Source: Colwellia sp. 75C3 (GTDB lineage: Bacteria > Pseudomonadota > Gammaproteobacteria > Enterobacterales > Alteromonadaceae). Taken from it: a stretch of DNA of 64,000 nt. The DNA lies in the NCBI RefSeq assembly GCF_002836255.1, contig NZ_PJAU01000059.1, forward strand, positions 62,001 to 126,000. Direction: 5' to 3'. The notes beneath the pieces are model-generated. The model had not been told where the DNA came from. It searched no databases and worked only from the letters and a program-made list of their open reading frames with translations. The position numbers and the translations under genes are program-made. Shown here piece after piece: positions 1 through 8,751 of the stretch; the first letter of the stretch is position 1, and every line of letters begins with the position of its first letter.

Positions 1-1
1 T

Positions 2-841
2 TTAAGAGTGTACGGTATAGTCTTAATTGCGCACCTAACCGATATGGAACATGCCGCGGGGGCCGATCATCTTATATACGGTGGTGTGTTTTTCGCGTTT
101 GTGTTGTTCTTATTGATAATGATTGGTGAGAGATTAAGAGATAGAACTGAAGTAGCTAACCCTCAAAAATCTACACCAAGTGAAGATATTAACGAAAAAA
201 GTATTAGTGTAGATAGTACTAGCGTAAAGAATAGTCCTGTGATGGCATGTAGTCTTCTTGTTTTGTTATTTGTAAGCCAAGTCTTTTGGTTGTCTTCTGT
301 AACTAACAATAAAGCCACGTTAACAGGTGATGAATTAATAGTGGATTTAAGAGCATTACCCTTTGTTGTCAAAGAAAAACCATTGCAAAAGTGGCGTCCT
401 GACTTTTCTAAAGCATCAAATATTCAGCAAGGAGTTATTAAAGGTGCTAACAACCTTGATAACATAGAGCTTTTTATTGCTAGCTATTTAGGTGGGGAAG
501 GGGAGCTAATTTCTTCTATGAATAAATTGTATAGTGCAAACCGTTGGACATTAATTCAAAATAGACAAATTAGTATTGATGAAGATAAAGAAATTCAACA
601 GATTAAAATTGTCTCACCGTCAGGTCAATATCGATATATTTTATATTGGTATCAGTTCTCAGGTGAAGTATTCACAAACAAGATAAAACTGAAGCTTTAC
701 CAAACGTTAATGGCAATGTTAGGTCAAACACAAAGCTCAGCTATTATCGCATTGTCTATGGAAAGTGATAAAGATATGGAAGTTGTTATCTCTATGATAA
801 AAAATAAAGTTAACCTTATACAAGATAACATTAAGGATTGA
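2..841 (+). CDS. xrtA: Exosortase A with fused EpsI domain (3' part, start lies before window)
   Basis: This is the C-terminal part of an exosortase, a membrane cysteine-protease/transpeptidase-like enzyme that sorts PEP-CTERM proteins and is encoded in EPS loci. The reading frame is open to the left edge. The first codons read Leu-Arg-Val, where the Arg (5-7) fits the conserved exosortase Arg. The His codon at 68-70 in GADHLIYG fits the conserved catalytic His; the Cys lies outside the window. The membrane segment around FFAFVLFLLIMIG ends the exosortase part. A second membrane segment (LLVLLFVSQVFWL) follows, then a soluble EpsI-type domain (DUF3485) with LPFVV near its start and a YWYQF motif. 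The fused arrangement is known for XrtA of the EpsH type. A GTG at 8 is internal and not a start. The stop overlaps the region just before the next gene, so the two are probably co-transcribed. Confidence 0.88.
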   Translation, partial: LRVYGIVLIAHLTDMEHAAGADHLIYGGVFFAFVLFLLIMIGERLRDRTEVANPQKSTPSEDINEKSISVDSTSVKNSPVMACSLLVLLFVSQVFWLSSVTNNKATLTGDELIVDLRALPFVVKEKPLQKWRPDFSKASNIQQGVIKGANNLDNIELFIASYLGGEGELISSMNKLYSANRWTLIQNRQISIDEDKEIQQIKIVSPSGQYRYILYWYQFSGEVFTNKIKLKLYQTLMAMLGQTQSSAIIALSMESDKDMEVVISMIKNKVNLIQDNIKD

Positions 842-846
842 GCACA

Positions 847-3438
847 GTGATATCTGTCCCGTTTTCTCTTGTAGAGAGTCATAGTGTTTCTCGTACCTCT
901 CAACCTGTAAGTATTGGTTTTCCTTTTGTTATGGGCACTGTATCTACTGATACTAAGCTGGCTATTCAATATCAGGATAATCAGCTTGTATCATGTCAAA
1001 TATCACCTTCAACGTTTTGGCATGATGGCAGTGTTAAATGGGCAATGATTGATTTTATTGTTGATATTACAAGCAATGAAACCTTATTACTTACGTTGAC
1101 TGATAATTTTTCTGATGAAGGTATATCGTCACAGCAAAGCCAAATAAATGTATTAGATAATAATAAGAAACTTGAAGTTAATACTGGCTTAGATTCATTC
1201 TACATAGATACATCTGAAGGTGAATTGCTATCTATCGTTAGCTCTAAGTTGGGTAAAAAAGGAAGTGAACCTTTATCCATTCAACTTACTAATTCAAAAA
1301 ATGAAGAATACAAAGCTATTATAGATGATGTTTGTATTGGCCTTATTGAAGAGGCGACTCATCGAAAAAATTTAACTATCAATGGTAGTTTCGTCGATAA
1401 AAATAAAGAAAAGAGTGAACTTAAATTTGAATCCACACTTACATTTTTTGCCAACACAAGTTATATAAAAGTAGAGCTTACGCTGCATAACCCACAAGCT
1501 GCAAAACACCCTGGAGCATTATGGGATTTAGGTGACGAGGGCTCTATTCTTTTTAAGTCTCTCTCTGTAAATATCCCTGTGGATAGTAATAGCTCCGTTG
1601 ATATTTATGATCATGTTTCAAATAAAACAATCCCGTGTGGCCAAAATGCCTTCCTCAAGCAACTCTCTAGTGGTGGAGTAAATTGGAATAGCCCTGTGCA
1701 TAAAGATGCCGCAGGGGACATAGGGTTTGAAAAAAATGGCTTTGTTATTAACTCTGCTAATGATGAACACGAAGGCATGCGTATATCTCCTTCTTTTAGT
1801 GTTAAAAACTCAGAAGACACAACCAGTGTTTATATTGAAAAATTTTGGCAGAATTTTCCTAAAGCCATATCAAAGCAAAGTGATTCATTAACTGTCGCAT
1901 TATTTCCCGAAGGTAATTTTGAATTACAAGGCGGCGAGAAAAAATCACACTCGGTATGGATTGACTTTAAATCAACGGCTCAAAATTTTAATTGGCTTGA
2001 TAAACCGTTAACTGTAATCATAGAGCCGCAGTATATTGAGAAAACGGGTGCGTTTGATTTCTTTAAATCATGTGTCAAGCAGGACGAATTGTCCGCGATT
2101 ATTGAAAAAGGCATTCATGGCCCCAGCAACTTTTATGAAAAGCGTGAAGCTGTTGATGAATATGGTTGGCGAAATTTTGGTGATCTGTATGCAGATCATG
2201 AAACAAAGGGTTATGCAGGAGATGATATCTTTGTTTCCCATTACAATAACCAGTACGACCCCATTTATGGCTTTGTCTATCAATACTTAGCTACTGGAAA
2301 TCCAAGCTATTTTGAGTTGGCAAATGACCTTAGCAAACATGTGGCTGATATTGATATTTATCATACTGTGGATGACAAAGATGAGTATAACGGTGGACTT
2401 TTTTGGCACACTGACCATTACTTGGATGCTTCCACTTGCACACATAGAACTTTTTCAAAAAATCATCAAGCCGCTTATGAGGACTATAGCTCAGGAGGAG
2501 GTCCTGGTGTACAGCATTGCTATACAACGGGTTTAAAGAGTCATTACTTATTAACGGGTAATGAAAAGGCTAAAAAGGCTGTATTACAGCTAGCTGATTG
2601 GATTACTTTTAGTTTTGAAGGCTCAAATAGTTTTCTAGCAAAACTATTTGCGATCAAGCAAAGTGGTAATCACGGTGTTAAAGATCACCTATTAGGGCGG
2701 TATCCTTTAGACAGAGGCACAGGGCATTATATCATTGCTTTATTAGATGCTTTTGACCTCACTCAAAAAGAAGACTATTTAGCCAGATCTTTTAAGGTAA
2801 TATCTAATACCTTCCATCCAAACGATGATATTAGTTTACGTGATTTTGGTAATATAGAAGCCACATGGTTTTACACTGTATTTTTACAGTCAGTAGGCCG
2901 ATTTTTGCTGGTAAAAGAACGAATAAAGCAACTAGATGATGACTTTTATTACGCCCGAGATGCAATGCTTCATTACGCGGATTGGATGTTGAACAATGAG
3001 TTACCTTATTTAGAACAAGTAGATAAATTAGAATTCCCAAATACCACATGGGCAGGTCAAGATTTACGTAAAGTTGGAATTTTTTATATGGCTAATTATT
3101 ATTCATCAGTTAAGAATGATAAGTTCCTAAACAAAGCCGATTATTTCTATCAGCACATTATAGATATGCTGCAAAGTGATACTAACAATGATTATACGAG
3201 AATTTTGGTATTACTGATGCAAAACATTGGTTTTGCAAACTTCTATCAACATAGCGCTAGCCAAAATGAGTTTGAAAGGATTAGAGAGTACACCAAGCCT
3301 GTTAAGACAAATAAAGGAATGAAAATTTGTGCTTTATTATTTAAAGAGCTATCACGGTTATCAATAAATAATGAATTGAAATGGCTGAGTTTACGCTCTG
3401 TCAAGGTTGCAAAATTATTAGGGAATAAAGCTCAATGA
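847..3438 (+). CDS. RIFT-barrel / exo-rhamnogalacturonan-lyase-like (YetA-like) protein
   Basis: A large protein of about 863 residues without an obvious signal peptide. The N-terminus (VSRTSQPVSIGFPFVMG, later FWHDGSVKWAMIDF) resembles the RIFT-barrel domain of PcRGLX/YetA-like polysaccharide lyases. The C-terminal half (about residues 480-800) is rich in helix-type sequence with aromatic/His/Asp clusters such as GGLFWHTDHYLDAS and GRYPLDRGTGHYI, as expected for an alpha/alpha toroid. In an XrtA locus it probably trims or edits the polysaccharide; this is inference. A TTG at 838 is possible, but AAGGA at 833-837 is spaced correctly for the GTG at 847, which also starts just after the upstream stop. 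The 3' end overlaps the next gene by 4 bases (ATGA). Substrate and catalytic residues cannot be named from sequence alone. Confidence 0.68.
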   Translation: MISVPFSLVESHSVSRTSQPVSIGFPFVMGTVSTDTKLAIQYQDNQLVSCQISPSTFWHDGSVKWAMIDFIVDITSNETLLLTLTDNFSDEGISSQQSQINVLDNNKKLEVNTGLDSFYIDTSEGELLSIVSSKLGKKGSEPLSIQLTNSKNEEYKAIIDDVCIGLIEEATHRKNLTINGSFVDKNKEKSELKFESTLTFFANTSYIKVELTLHNPQAAKHPGALWDLGDEGSILFKSLSVNIPVDSNSSVDIYDHVSNKTIPCGQNAFLKQLSSGGVNWNSPVHKDAAGDIGFEKNGFVINSANDEHEGMRISPSFSVKNSEDTTSVYIEKFWQNFPKAISKQSDSLTVALFPEGNFELQGGEKKSHSVWIDFKSTAQNFNWLDKPLTVIIEPQYIEKTGAFDFFKSCVKQDELSAIIEKGIHGPSNFYEKREAVDEYGWRNFGDLYADHETKGYAGDDIFVSHYNNQYDPIYGFVYQYLATGNPSYFELANDLSKHVADIDIYHTVDDKDEYNGGLFWHTDHYLDASTCTHRTFSKNHQAAYEDYSSGGGPGVQHCYTTGLKSHYLLTGNEKAKKAVLQLADWITFSFEGSNSFLAKLFAIKQSGNHGVKDHLLGRYPLDRGTGHYIIALLDAFDLTQKEDYLARSFKVISNTFHPNDDISLRDFGNIEATWFYTVFLQSVGRFLLVKERIKQLDDDFYYARDAMLHYADWMLNNELPYLEQVDKLEFPNTTWAGQDLRKVGIFYMANYYSSVKNDKFLNKADYFYQHIIDMLQSDTNNDYTRILVLLMQNIGFANFYQHSASQNEFERIREYTKPVKTNKGMKICALLFKELSRLSINNELKWLSLRSVKVAKLLGNKAQ

Positions 3439-4553
3439 AAAAGCTTAATGTATTACAATTTATATGTTCAACAGGCTTTTATGGTGCAGAGCGTTGGGTA
3501 TTAGCACTGGCAAAGTATTTGAATCCGCAAGAAGTCAATTGCCACCTTGCCGTTACTCTTGAATCAAACAACGATGAGTTAAAAATAGTCGGTGAATTCA
3601 ATAAGCTTAATGGCAGTGTTTTTCAATTACCTATGAGTAATAGGTTTGACCTTAAAGTAGTTGATAGACTGGTAGAGGTTATCAAAAGCAATGATATTGA
3701 TATCATTCATACTCATGGATATAAATCTGATATTTTAGGTTTATTAGCTGCAAAGAAAGCAGGAATTAAAATTGTAATTACACCCCACGGGTTTGAGAAT
3801 GGTCTTGATTATAAATTAAGGTTATTTATTTGGTTAGGTTGTCAGTCATTTAGATTTGCAGATATTGTTGCCCCGCTTTCTAAAGCCCTTTGTAATGATG
3901 TCCGTGGCTTCGGAGTGAAAGAAAAACGTTTGGTTTATGTACAAAACGGTGTCGATTTATCCGAAGTTGAAGAGCAAAAAATAAAAGAAAATACTTTAAA
4001 GTCAGTTGGAGATAACAAAAGAATCGGCTTTGTTGGTCAGATGATTAGCCGTAAGAATATTAAAGATATTCTCGACATCTTTGAATCACTGGCAGGTAAG
4101 TACCCTAATATTACCTTGAGTTTACTTGGTGATGGCGAATCTCGAGTTGAGCTTGAAGAATATACACAATCACTTTCCCATAAAAGTCGAATTGAATTCT
4201 TAGGCTTTAGAGATGATCGTTTAGAACTATTGCAAAGTTTTGATTTATTTGTAATGACATCAACTTTAGAAGGAATACCTCGTTGTTTAATGGAAGCCAC
4301 AGCGATGGGGGTTCCTGTTGCAGCATATAATATTGCTGGGATTGACCAGCTAATAGAGCATGAAAAAACTGGCTTGTTAGCGCCTTTTGGTGAAAAAGAA
4401 CTGTTGTTAGGTTATTGGGAAGATTTGCTTTTCAATCAAGATAAAGCAGAACAATTATCTCTTGCAGCTTGTGAGTTTGTAAACGCTAACTATTCAGGCA
4501 AAAGAATGGCTAGTGAATACACGACACTTTTTCAAGATTTAGTGAAAGGTTAA
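3435..4553 (+). CDS. Glycosyltransferase family 4 (GT-B fold)
   Basis: A 372-residue retaining glycosyltransferase that adds a sugar from a nucleotide donor during EPS repeat-unit assembly on the cytoplasmic face. The N-terminal domain begins NVLQFICSTGFYGAERWVLALAKYL, typical of GT4 acceptor domains with the loop after the first strand. The C-terminal donor domain has GFVGQMISRKN and the EX7E motif in TLEGIPRCLMEATAMGVPVAAY. The length is normal for the family. The start is an ATG overlapping the stop of the preceding gene (ATGA), which suggests translational coupling. The next gene follows after 5 bases. Donor and acceptor sugars cannot be predicted. Confidence 0.9.
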   Translation: MKKLNVLQFICSTGFYGAERWVLALAKYLNPQEVNCHLAVTLESNNDELKIVGEFNKLNGSVFQLPMSNRFDLKVVDRLVEVIKSNDIDIIHTHGYKSDILGLLAAKKAGIKIVITPHGFENGLDYKLRLFIWLGCQSFRFADIVAPLSKALCNDVRGFGVKEKRLVYVQNGVDLSEVEEQKIKENTLKSVGDNKRIGFVGQMISRKNIKDILDIFESLAGKYPNITLSLLGDGESRVELEEYTQSLSHKSRIEFLGFRDDRLELLQSFDLFVMTSTLEGIPRCLMEATAMGVPVAAYNIAGIDQLIEHEKTGLLAPFGEKELLLGYWEDLLFNQDKAEQLSLAACEFVNANYSGKRMASEYTTLFQDLVKG

Positions 4554-4558
4554 ATTAG

Positions 4559-5563
4559 ATGACAATGCAAAATAAGCCATCTGTTTTGTTTGTATTGTCG
4601 GTAGACACGGAAGAAGAGTGGGATTGGAAAACTGAATTTCCGCAATACAATGTGCAAGTTGAAAATATTCAGGCTATACAAGGATTTCAACAAGACTGTA
4701 ACAGTGTAGGGATTCGGCCCACTTACTTTGTTGACTATCCAGTTATAAATAACTCACAAAGTGTACAAATATTAAAATCTATTGATCAAGCTGGGCAATG
4801 TGAAATCGGCGCTCATTTACACCCTTGGTGTAATCCACCTATGACGGCTGAAAATGATGAGTTTTCGTCTCATGTTGTAAATTTACCTATAGATTTGGTT
4901 GAGCAAAAATTGGTTAACTTATTAGGGAAATTGAGGGCATCATTTGGCAAAGATATTAGTTCATTTCGAACAGGGCGTTGGGGAATAAACTCAGCTGTAA
5001 TGGCGTTGCTAATTAAACATGGTATTACTGTCGACTCCAGCGTTTACCCATATTACCGTAATAGTTATTTTAACTGCGACGGTGCGCCAGTTGAACCCTA
5101 TTGGCCTGATTTATCAAATCCATTAAAAGCTCAGTCACAAATTACACAATCGTCTATTTTCGAGATACCTGTTTCTGCAGGCTTTAACCATGCCCCGTTT
5201 ACTTTATGTGACAAAATCCATAAATTATCTAGTACTCCATTTTTATCCTTCTTGCGAATACCAGGAATTATGTGGCAGTTAAAACTTTTACGAAAAATAT
5301 ATTTAAGCCCAGAGTTGGCATCAGCAACTGACATGCAAACATTGATTAAAGTATTACTGAAACGAAAAGCACCTATTGTTCATATGAACCTGCATAGTTC
5401 AAGTTTAATAGACTTACCCTATAGCAATCATCCTTTTACTCGAGAGCAGATACTGAAAAACATGAAACAGACTGTCAGTTACTTACAGGAACATGCAAAT
5501 GTGACCTTTTGTACTATTAGTGAAGCGAAAGAAATATTAACTCAGAATCAAGGTATTCAATAG
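4559..5563 (+). CDS. Polysaccharide deacetylase-like protein (carbohydrate esterase 4 type)
   Basis: A 334-residue protein with the layout of NodB/CE4-type deacetylases, which remove N- or O-acetyl groups from glycans using a metal bound by Asp and His. Visible motifs are LSVDTEEEWDW at the N-terminus (Asp pair of motif 1), GAHLHPW near residue 85 (the metal His pair region), SFRTGRWG near residue 137 and HMNLHSS near residue 275. No signal peptide is visible, so action on cytoplasmic precursors is possible. It differs in its motif 1 context from the usual XrtA-associated deacetylase, so it is assigned only to the broad family. It sits 5 bases after the GT4 gene and its stop codon overlaps the GTG start of the next gene. 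Confidence 0.8.
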   Translation: MTMQNKPSVLFVLSVDTEEEWDWKTEFPQYNVQVENIQAIQGFQQDCNSVGIRPTYFVDYPVINNSQSVQILKSIDQAGQCEIGAHLHPWCNPPMTAENDEFSSHVVNLPIDLVEQKLVNLLGKLRASFGKDISSFRTGRWGINSAVMALLIKHGITVDSSVYPYYRNSYFNCDGAPVEPYWPDLSNPLKAQSQITQSSIFEIPVSAGFNHAPFTLCDKIHKLSSTPFLSFLRIPGIMWQLKLLRKIYLSPELASATDMQTLIKVLLKRKAPIVHMNLHSSSLIDLPYSNHPFTREQILKNMKQTVSYLQEHANVTFCTISEAKEILTQNQGIQ

Positions 5564-6615
5564 TGACAAATTCTCAGTTAGTCATTACAACAATTAGTGC
5601 TTCTGATTCTTTATTGTGGGACCAATATGTGCAAAAGCATAAAGGACATAGTCCTTATCATCTTTTTGCGTGGTTAGCGGCTATTGAGGCAGCTTATTCA
5701 CATAAAGTTTATTACTTTGTTGCAATGCAGAATTCAAAAGTCGTTGGCGTTTTACCTTTGGTGAATATTCATATTCCGCTTAAAGGTAGCTCATTATGTT
5801 CGCTTCCTTTTTGTGATGTGGGTGGGTGTTTAGCGGATAATAATGAAGTACAAATTACATTAGAGCTAAAAGGCACTGAATTAAAAGGGCAGTTAAACGC
5901 TAAATCGATAGAATATCGTGAACGTGCAGAAATTAGCGATAACACTCAGTTTGAAGGAAGGAAAGTGAGTATGCTTTTACCCCTACCTGCAACGAGTGAT
6001 GAGTTGTTTTCGGGTTTTAAATCTAAATTGCGCAGTCAAATACGTAAAGCAGAAAAAAATGGTTTGACCTATGAGCTAGGAACAAATCAACAGTTTATTG
6101 ATGAGTTCTATGCAGTATTTAGTGAAAATATGCTCAGGTTAGGTTCACCAGTTCACAGTAAAAAATGGATTGAATCTATCTGTGAGCAATATAAAGACCA
6201 ATGTATTATCGTGGTTGTTAAATTAGATAGTGTACCGGTAGGTGCTGGAATCGTGCTCTTTTCTAATGATAAAGCTTGTATTCCATGGGCGTCTACCCGA
6301 GCAGAATATAACCGTTTATCTCCCAATATGATGTTGTACTGGGCATTATTAAAATTTGTTACCGAGCAAGGATGTACCGAGTTTGATTTTGGCCGTTCAA
6401 CGTTTAATGAAGGTACGTTTCGATTTAAACAGCAGTGGGGAGCTCAACCAGTTCTATTGGAATGGCGTGATGATAATGTCCAATCTGATTCGCAGAAGGG
6501 CATTGTGCAGTCAACTAGCTCACTAAAGACTTTAGTGGAGAATATTTGGAAAAAATTACCACTAGCGCTAGCGAATACTATCGGTCCAAAATTAAGACGT
6601 TATATCAGCTTATAA
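5563..6615 (+). CDS. FemAB-like protein, XrtA/PEP-CTERM system-associated (GNAT fold)
   Basis: A 350-residue acyl-transfer protein of the FemAB/GNAT-like group that recurs in exosortase A EPS loci. Family hallmarks are GFKSKLRSQIRKAEKNGLTYELG in the middle, and near the C-terminus FDFGRSTFNEGTFRFKQQWGAQP, a block characteristic of the XrtA-linked FemAB subgroup. FemAB proteins proper transfer amino acids from aminoacyl-tRNA to peptidoglycan precursors; in EPS loci the acceptor is unknown, and aminoacylation of a sugar is a plausible inference. The start is GTG at 5563, sharing a base with the upstream stop TAG. A second FemAB/BioF2-like gene lies at 27676-28809. Confidence 0.86.
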   Translation: MTNSQLVITTISASDSLLWDQYVQKHKGHSPYHLFAWLAAIEAAYSHKVYYFVAMQNSKVVGVLPLVNIHIPLKGSSLCSLPFCDVGGCLADNNEVQITLELKGTELKGQLNAKSIEYRERAEISDNTQFEGRKVSMLLPLPATSDELFSGFKSKLRSQIRKAEKNGLTYELGTNQQFIDEFYAVFSENMLRLGSPVHSKKWIESICEQYKDQCIIVVVKLDSVPVGAGIVLFSNDKACIPWASTRAEYNRLSPNMMLYWALLKFVTEQGCTEFDFGRSTFNEGTFRFKQQWGAQPVLLEWRDDNVQSDSQKGIVQSTSSLKTLVENIWKKLPLALANTIGPKLRRYISL

Positions 6616-6670
6616 CAAGCAGTATAAATGGCTTGAAATACTAATACAGGTTAATAAGGAAGTAATCATC

Positions 6671-8611
6671 ATGTGTGGCATAGCAGGTTTTACGCAATTT
6701 CATCAGCAACAGGGTTCAATTGACACGCTGAAAACGATGGGTGAACGTATTTTTCATAGAGGCCCAGATGCTGGCAGTGAATATTTAACTGATCATGTTG
6801 GTTTATGTCATAGACGTTTAGCTATTATTGATTTATCAGATGCTGGTATTCAGCCAATGAAATCTGCTGATGAACAGGTTGTTATTTCCTTCAACGGTGA
6901 AATATATAACTTCATAGAGTTACGTGAAGAGCTTATAAAAGAGGGCGTTGAATTTAAAACTGATACAGATACTGAAGTTATATTGGCCTTGTATCAGTCA
7001 ATTGGCATTAATAAGCTACTAGATAAAATCAATGGCATGTTTGCTTTTGCTATCTGGGACAATATCAAACAAGAATTATTTGTTGCTCGTGACAGAATAG
7101 GCAAAAAACCATTATATTACAGTTTTTTTAATAACGATCTTGTATTTGCTTCAGAACTAAAAGCTATGTTGGCTCTGCCATCGATACCTAAAGATATTCG
7201 CTTAGACGCTGTACATGACTTTTTTGCCTATCAATATATTCCTGATCCTAAAACCATTTTTCAAGGTATTCATAAGCTAGAACCAGGTCATTATTTATTA
7301 GTAAATAAAAATGGTTTAAAAAAACAACAGTATTGGGATATATCTTTTGCTCAAACATCTAGCGAGCCAGAGCAAGCATTAAAAGAAAATGTACAAGCGC
7401 TAGCACGTAGTTGCACCAAACAACGAATGGTATCAGACGTACCTTTAGGTGCATTTTTAAGTGGTGGCGTTGACTCAAGTGGAGTGGTTGCACTCATGGC
7501 AAAAATAGCCGATGAGAATAATGCCAAACCAATAACCACTTGTTCAATTGGTTTTGACGATGAAAAATTTGATGAAACCGAGTTTGCAAAAATGGTTGCA
7601 GATCAATACAACACGAATCATCACGAATTAACCGTACATCAAGACGTAGCTGAAAGTTTAGAGCATATTGTTTCGTTTTTTGATGAGCCATTTGCGGATC
7701 CATCATTGGTGCCCACTTATTTTGTTTCACAACTTGCACGAGAGAAAGTGACCGTAGCTATTGCTGGCGATGGTGGTGATGAAGTCTTTGCGGGATATGA
7801 AAAATATTCAGCCGATCATATGGAAAATAACTTACGTAATAAAATCCCCCCTTGGATAAGAACAAATATTTTCCCAACTCTGGCAAATGTAGCTCGTTCA
7901 ATAAACATTAATGCCAGCCAAAGAGCTAGTTCTTTATTAACCAGTTTAAGTGTTGAACCGGGGATGGGATTTTATATCTCCAATTCATTTATCAAAGATA
8001 GTACTTGGCAAACACTGATAAATGATAAAACTAAAATTGAACTTGGCGATTATCACCCTTCAAAATTAACGATAGATTTTTATAATAATTGTGATGGCAA
8101 AGATCACTTATCGCGTATTTTATATACCGATATGAAAACCTATTTACCGGGTGATATTTTAGTCAAAGTTGATCGCATGAGTATGGCTAACTCATTAGAA
8201 GTTCGTGCTCCCATTCTCGATCATAAATTAATAGAGTTTGCTTGTACTATCCCTTCTGAGTTGAAATTTAATACCAATAAAAGCAAGCCTGAGAAAAAAT
8301 ATTTACTCAAAGAAGCCTTTAAAGACTATTTACCTGACGATATTTTATATCGAAAAAAAATGGGTTTTTCAGTACCGCTGGCATCTTGGCTACGTAATGA
8401 ACTGAAATCAATAACAGAAGAGCGATTATTAAATAGAGAGCATGGGCTTTGCAATTTTTTCAAGAAAGAGCAAATAGCAAAGCTGTGGCATGAACACAAA
8501 ACAGAAAAGAAAGACAATGCTACCGTACTTTGGAGCATGTTAATGTTTCAAATGTGGTGGGATAAGTATATGAATGATAGTAATTCTATTAAAACGACTG
8601 AAAATAAATAA
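6671..8611 (+). CDS. asnB: Asparagine synthase-like glutamine amidotransferase (EPS-associated)
   Basis: A 646-residue class II amidotransferase. The N-terminus MCGIAGF exposes the catalytic Cys2 after Met removal. The Ntn glutaminase domain contains HRGPDAG and FNGEIYN, and the synthetase domain contains the ATP pyrophosphatase loop SGGVDSS near residue 264. The chemistry is release of ammonia from glutamine and transfer to an adenylated carboxylate. Paralogues of this type are regular members of exosortase A loci, where they are thought to amidate a sugar acid or an amino acid side group rather than make free asparagine. AAGGAAG about 10 bases upstream supports the ATG. It follows the FemAB gene by 55 bases and is followed by about 140 bases without a gene. 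Confidence 0.9.
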   Translation: MCGIAGFTQFHQQQGSIDTLKTMGERIFHRGPDAGSEYLTDHVGLCHRRLAIIDLSDAGIQPMKSADEQVVISFNGEIYNFIELREELIKEGVEFKTDTDTEVILALYQSIGINKLLDKINGMFAFAIWDNIKQELFVARDRIGKKPLYYSFFNNDLVFASELKAMLALPSIPKDIRLDAVHDFFAYQYIPDPKTIFQGIHKLEPGHYLLVNKNGLKKQQYWDISFAQTSSEPEQALKENVQALARSCTKQRMVSDVPLGAFLSGGVDSSGVVALMAKIADENNAKPITTCSIGFDDEKFDETEFAKMVADQYNTNHHELTVHQDVAESLEHIVSFFDEPFADPSLVPTYFVSQLAREKVTVAIAGDGGDEVFAGYEKYSADHMENNLRNKIPPWIRTNIFPTLANVARSININASQRASSLLTSLSVEPGMGFYISNSFIKDSTWQTLINDKTKIELGDYHPSKLTIDFYNNCDGKDHLSRILYTDMKTYLPGDILVKVDRMSMANSLEVRAPILDHKLIEFACTIPSELKFNTNKSKPEKKYLLKEAFKDYLPDDILYRKKMGFSVPLASWLRNELKSITEERLLNREHGLCNFFKKEQIAKLWHEHKTEKKDNATVLWSMLMFQMWWDKYMNDSNSIKTTENK

Positions 8612-8751
8612 CATATATGTAACAATAAAATCTCTCACTAGACCTAAATTAGCAAGCAACTCTTTGAAGGACGTTACCCAAATGTAATGCCAATGTTGCC
8701 ATAATTATGCGTTATTACCTTTATTTATTAATAAAATAGCAAACTACTAAT

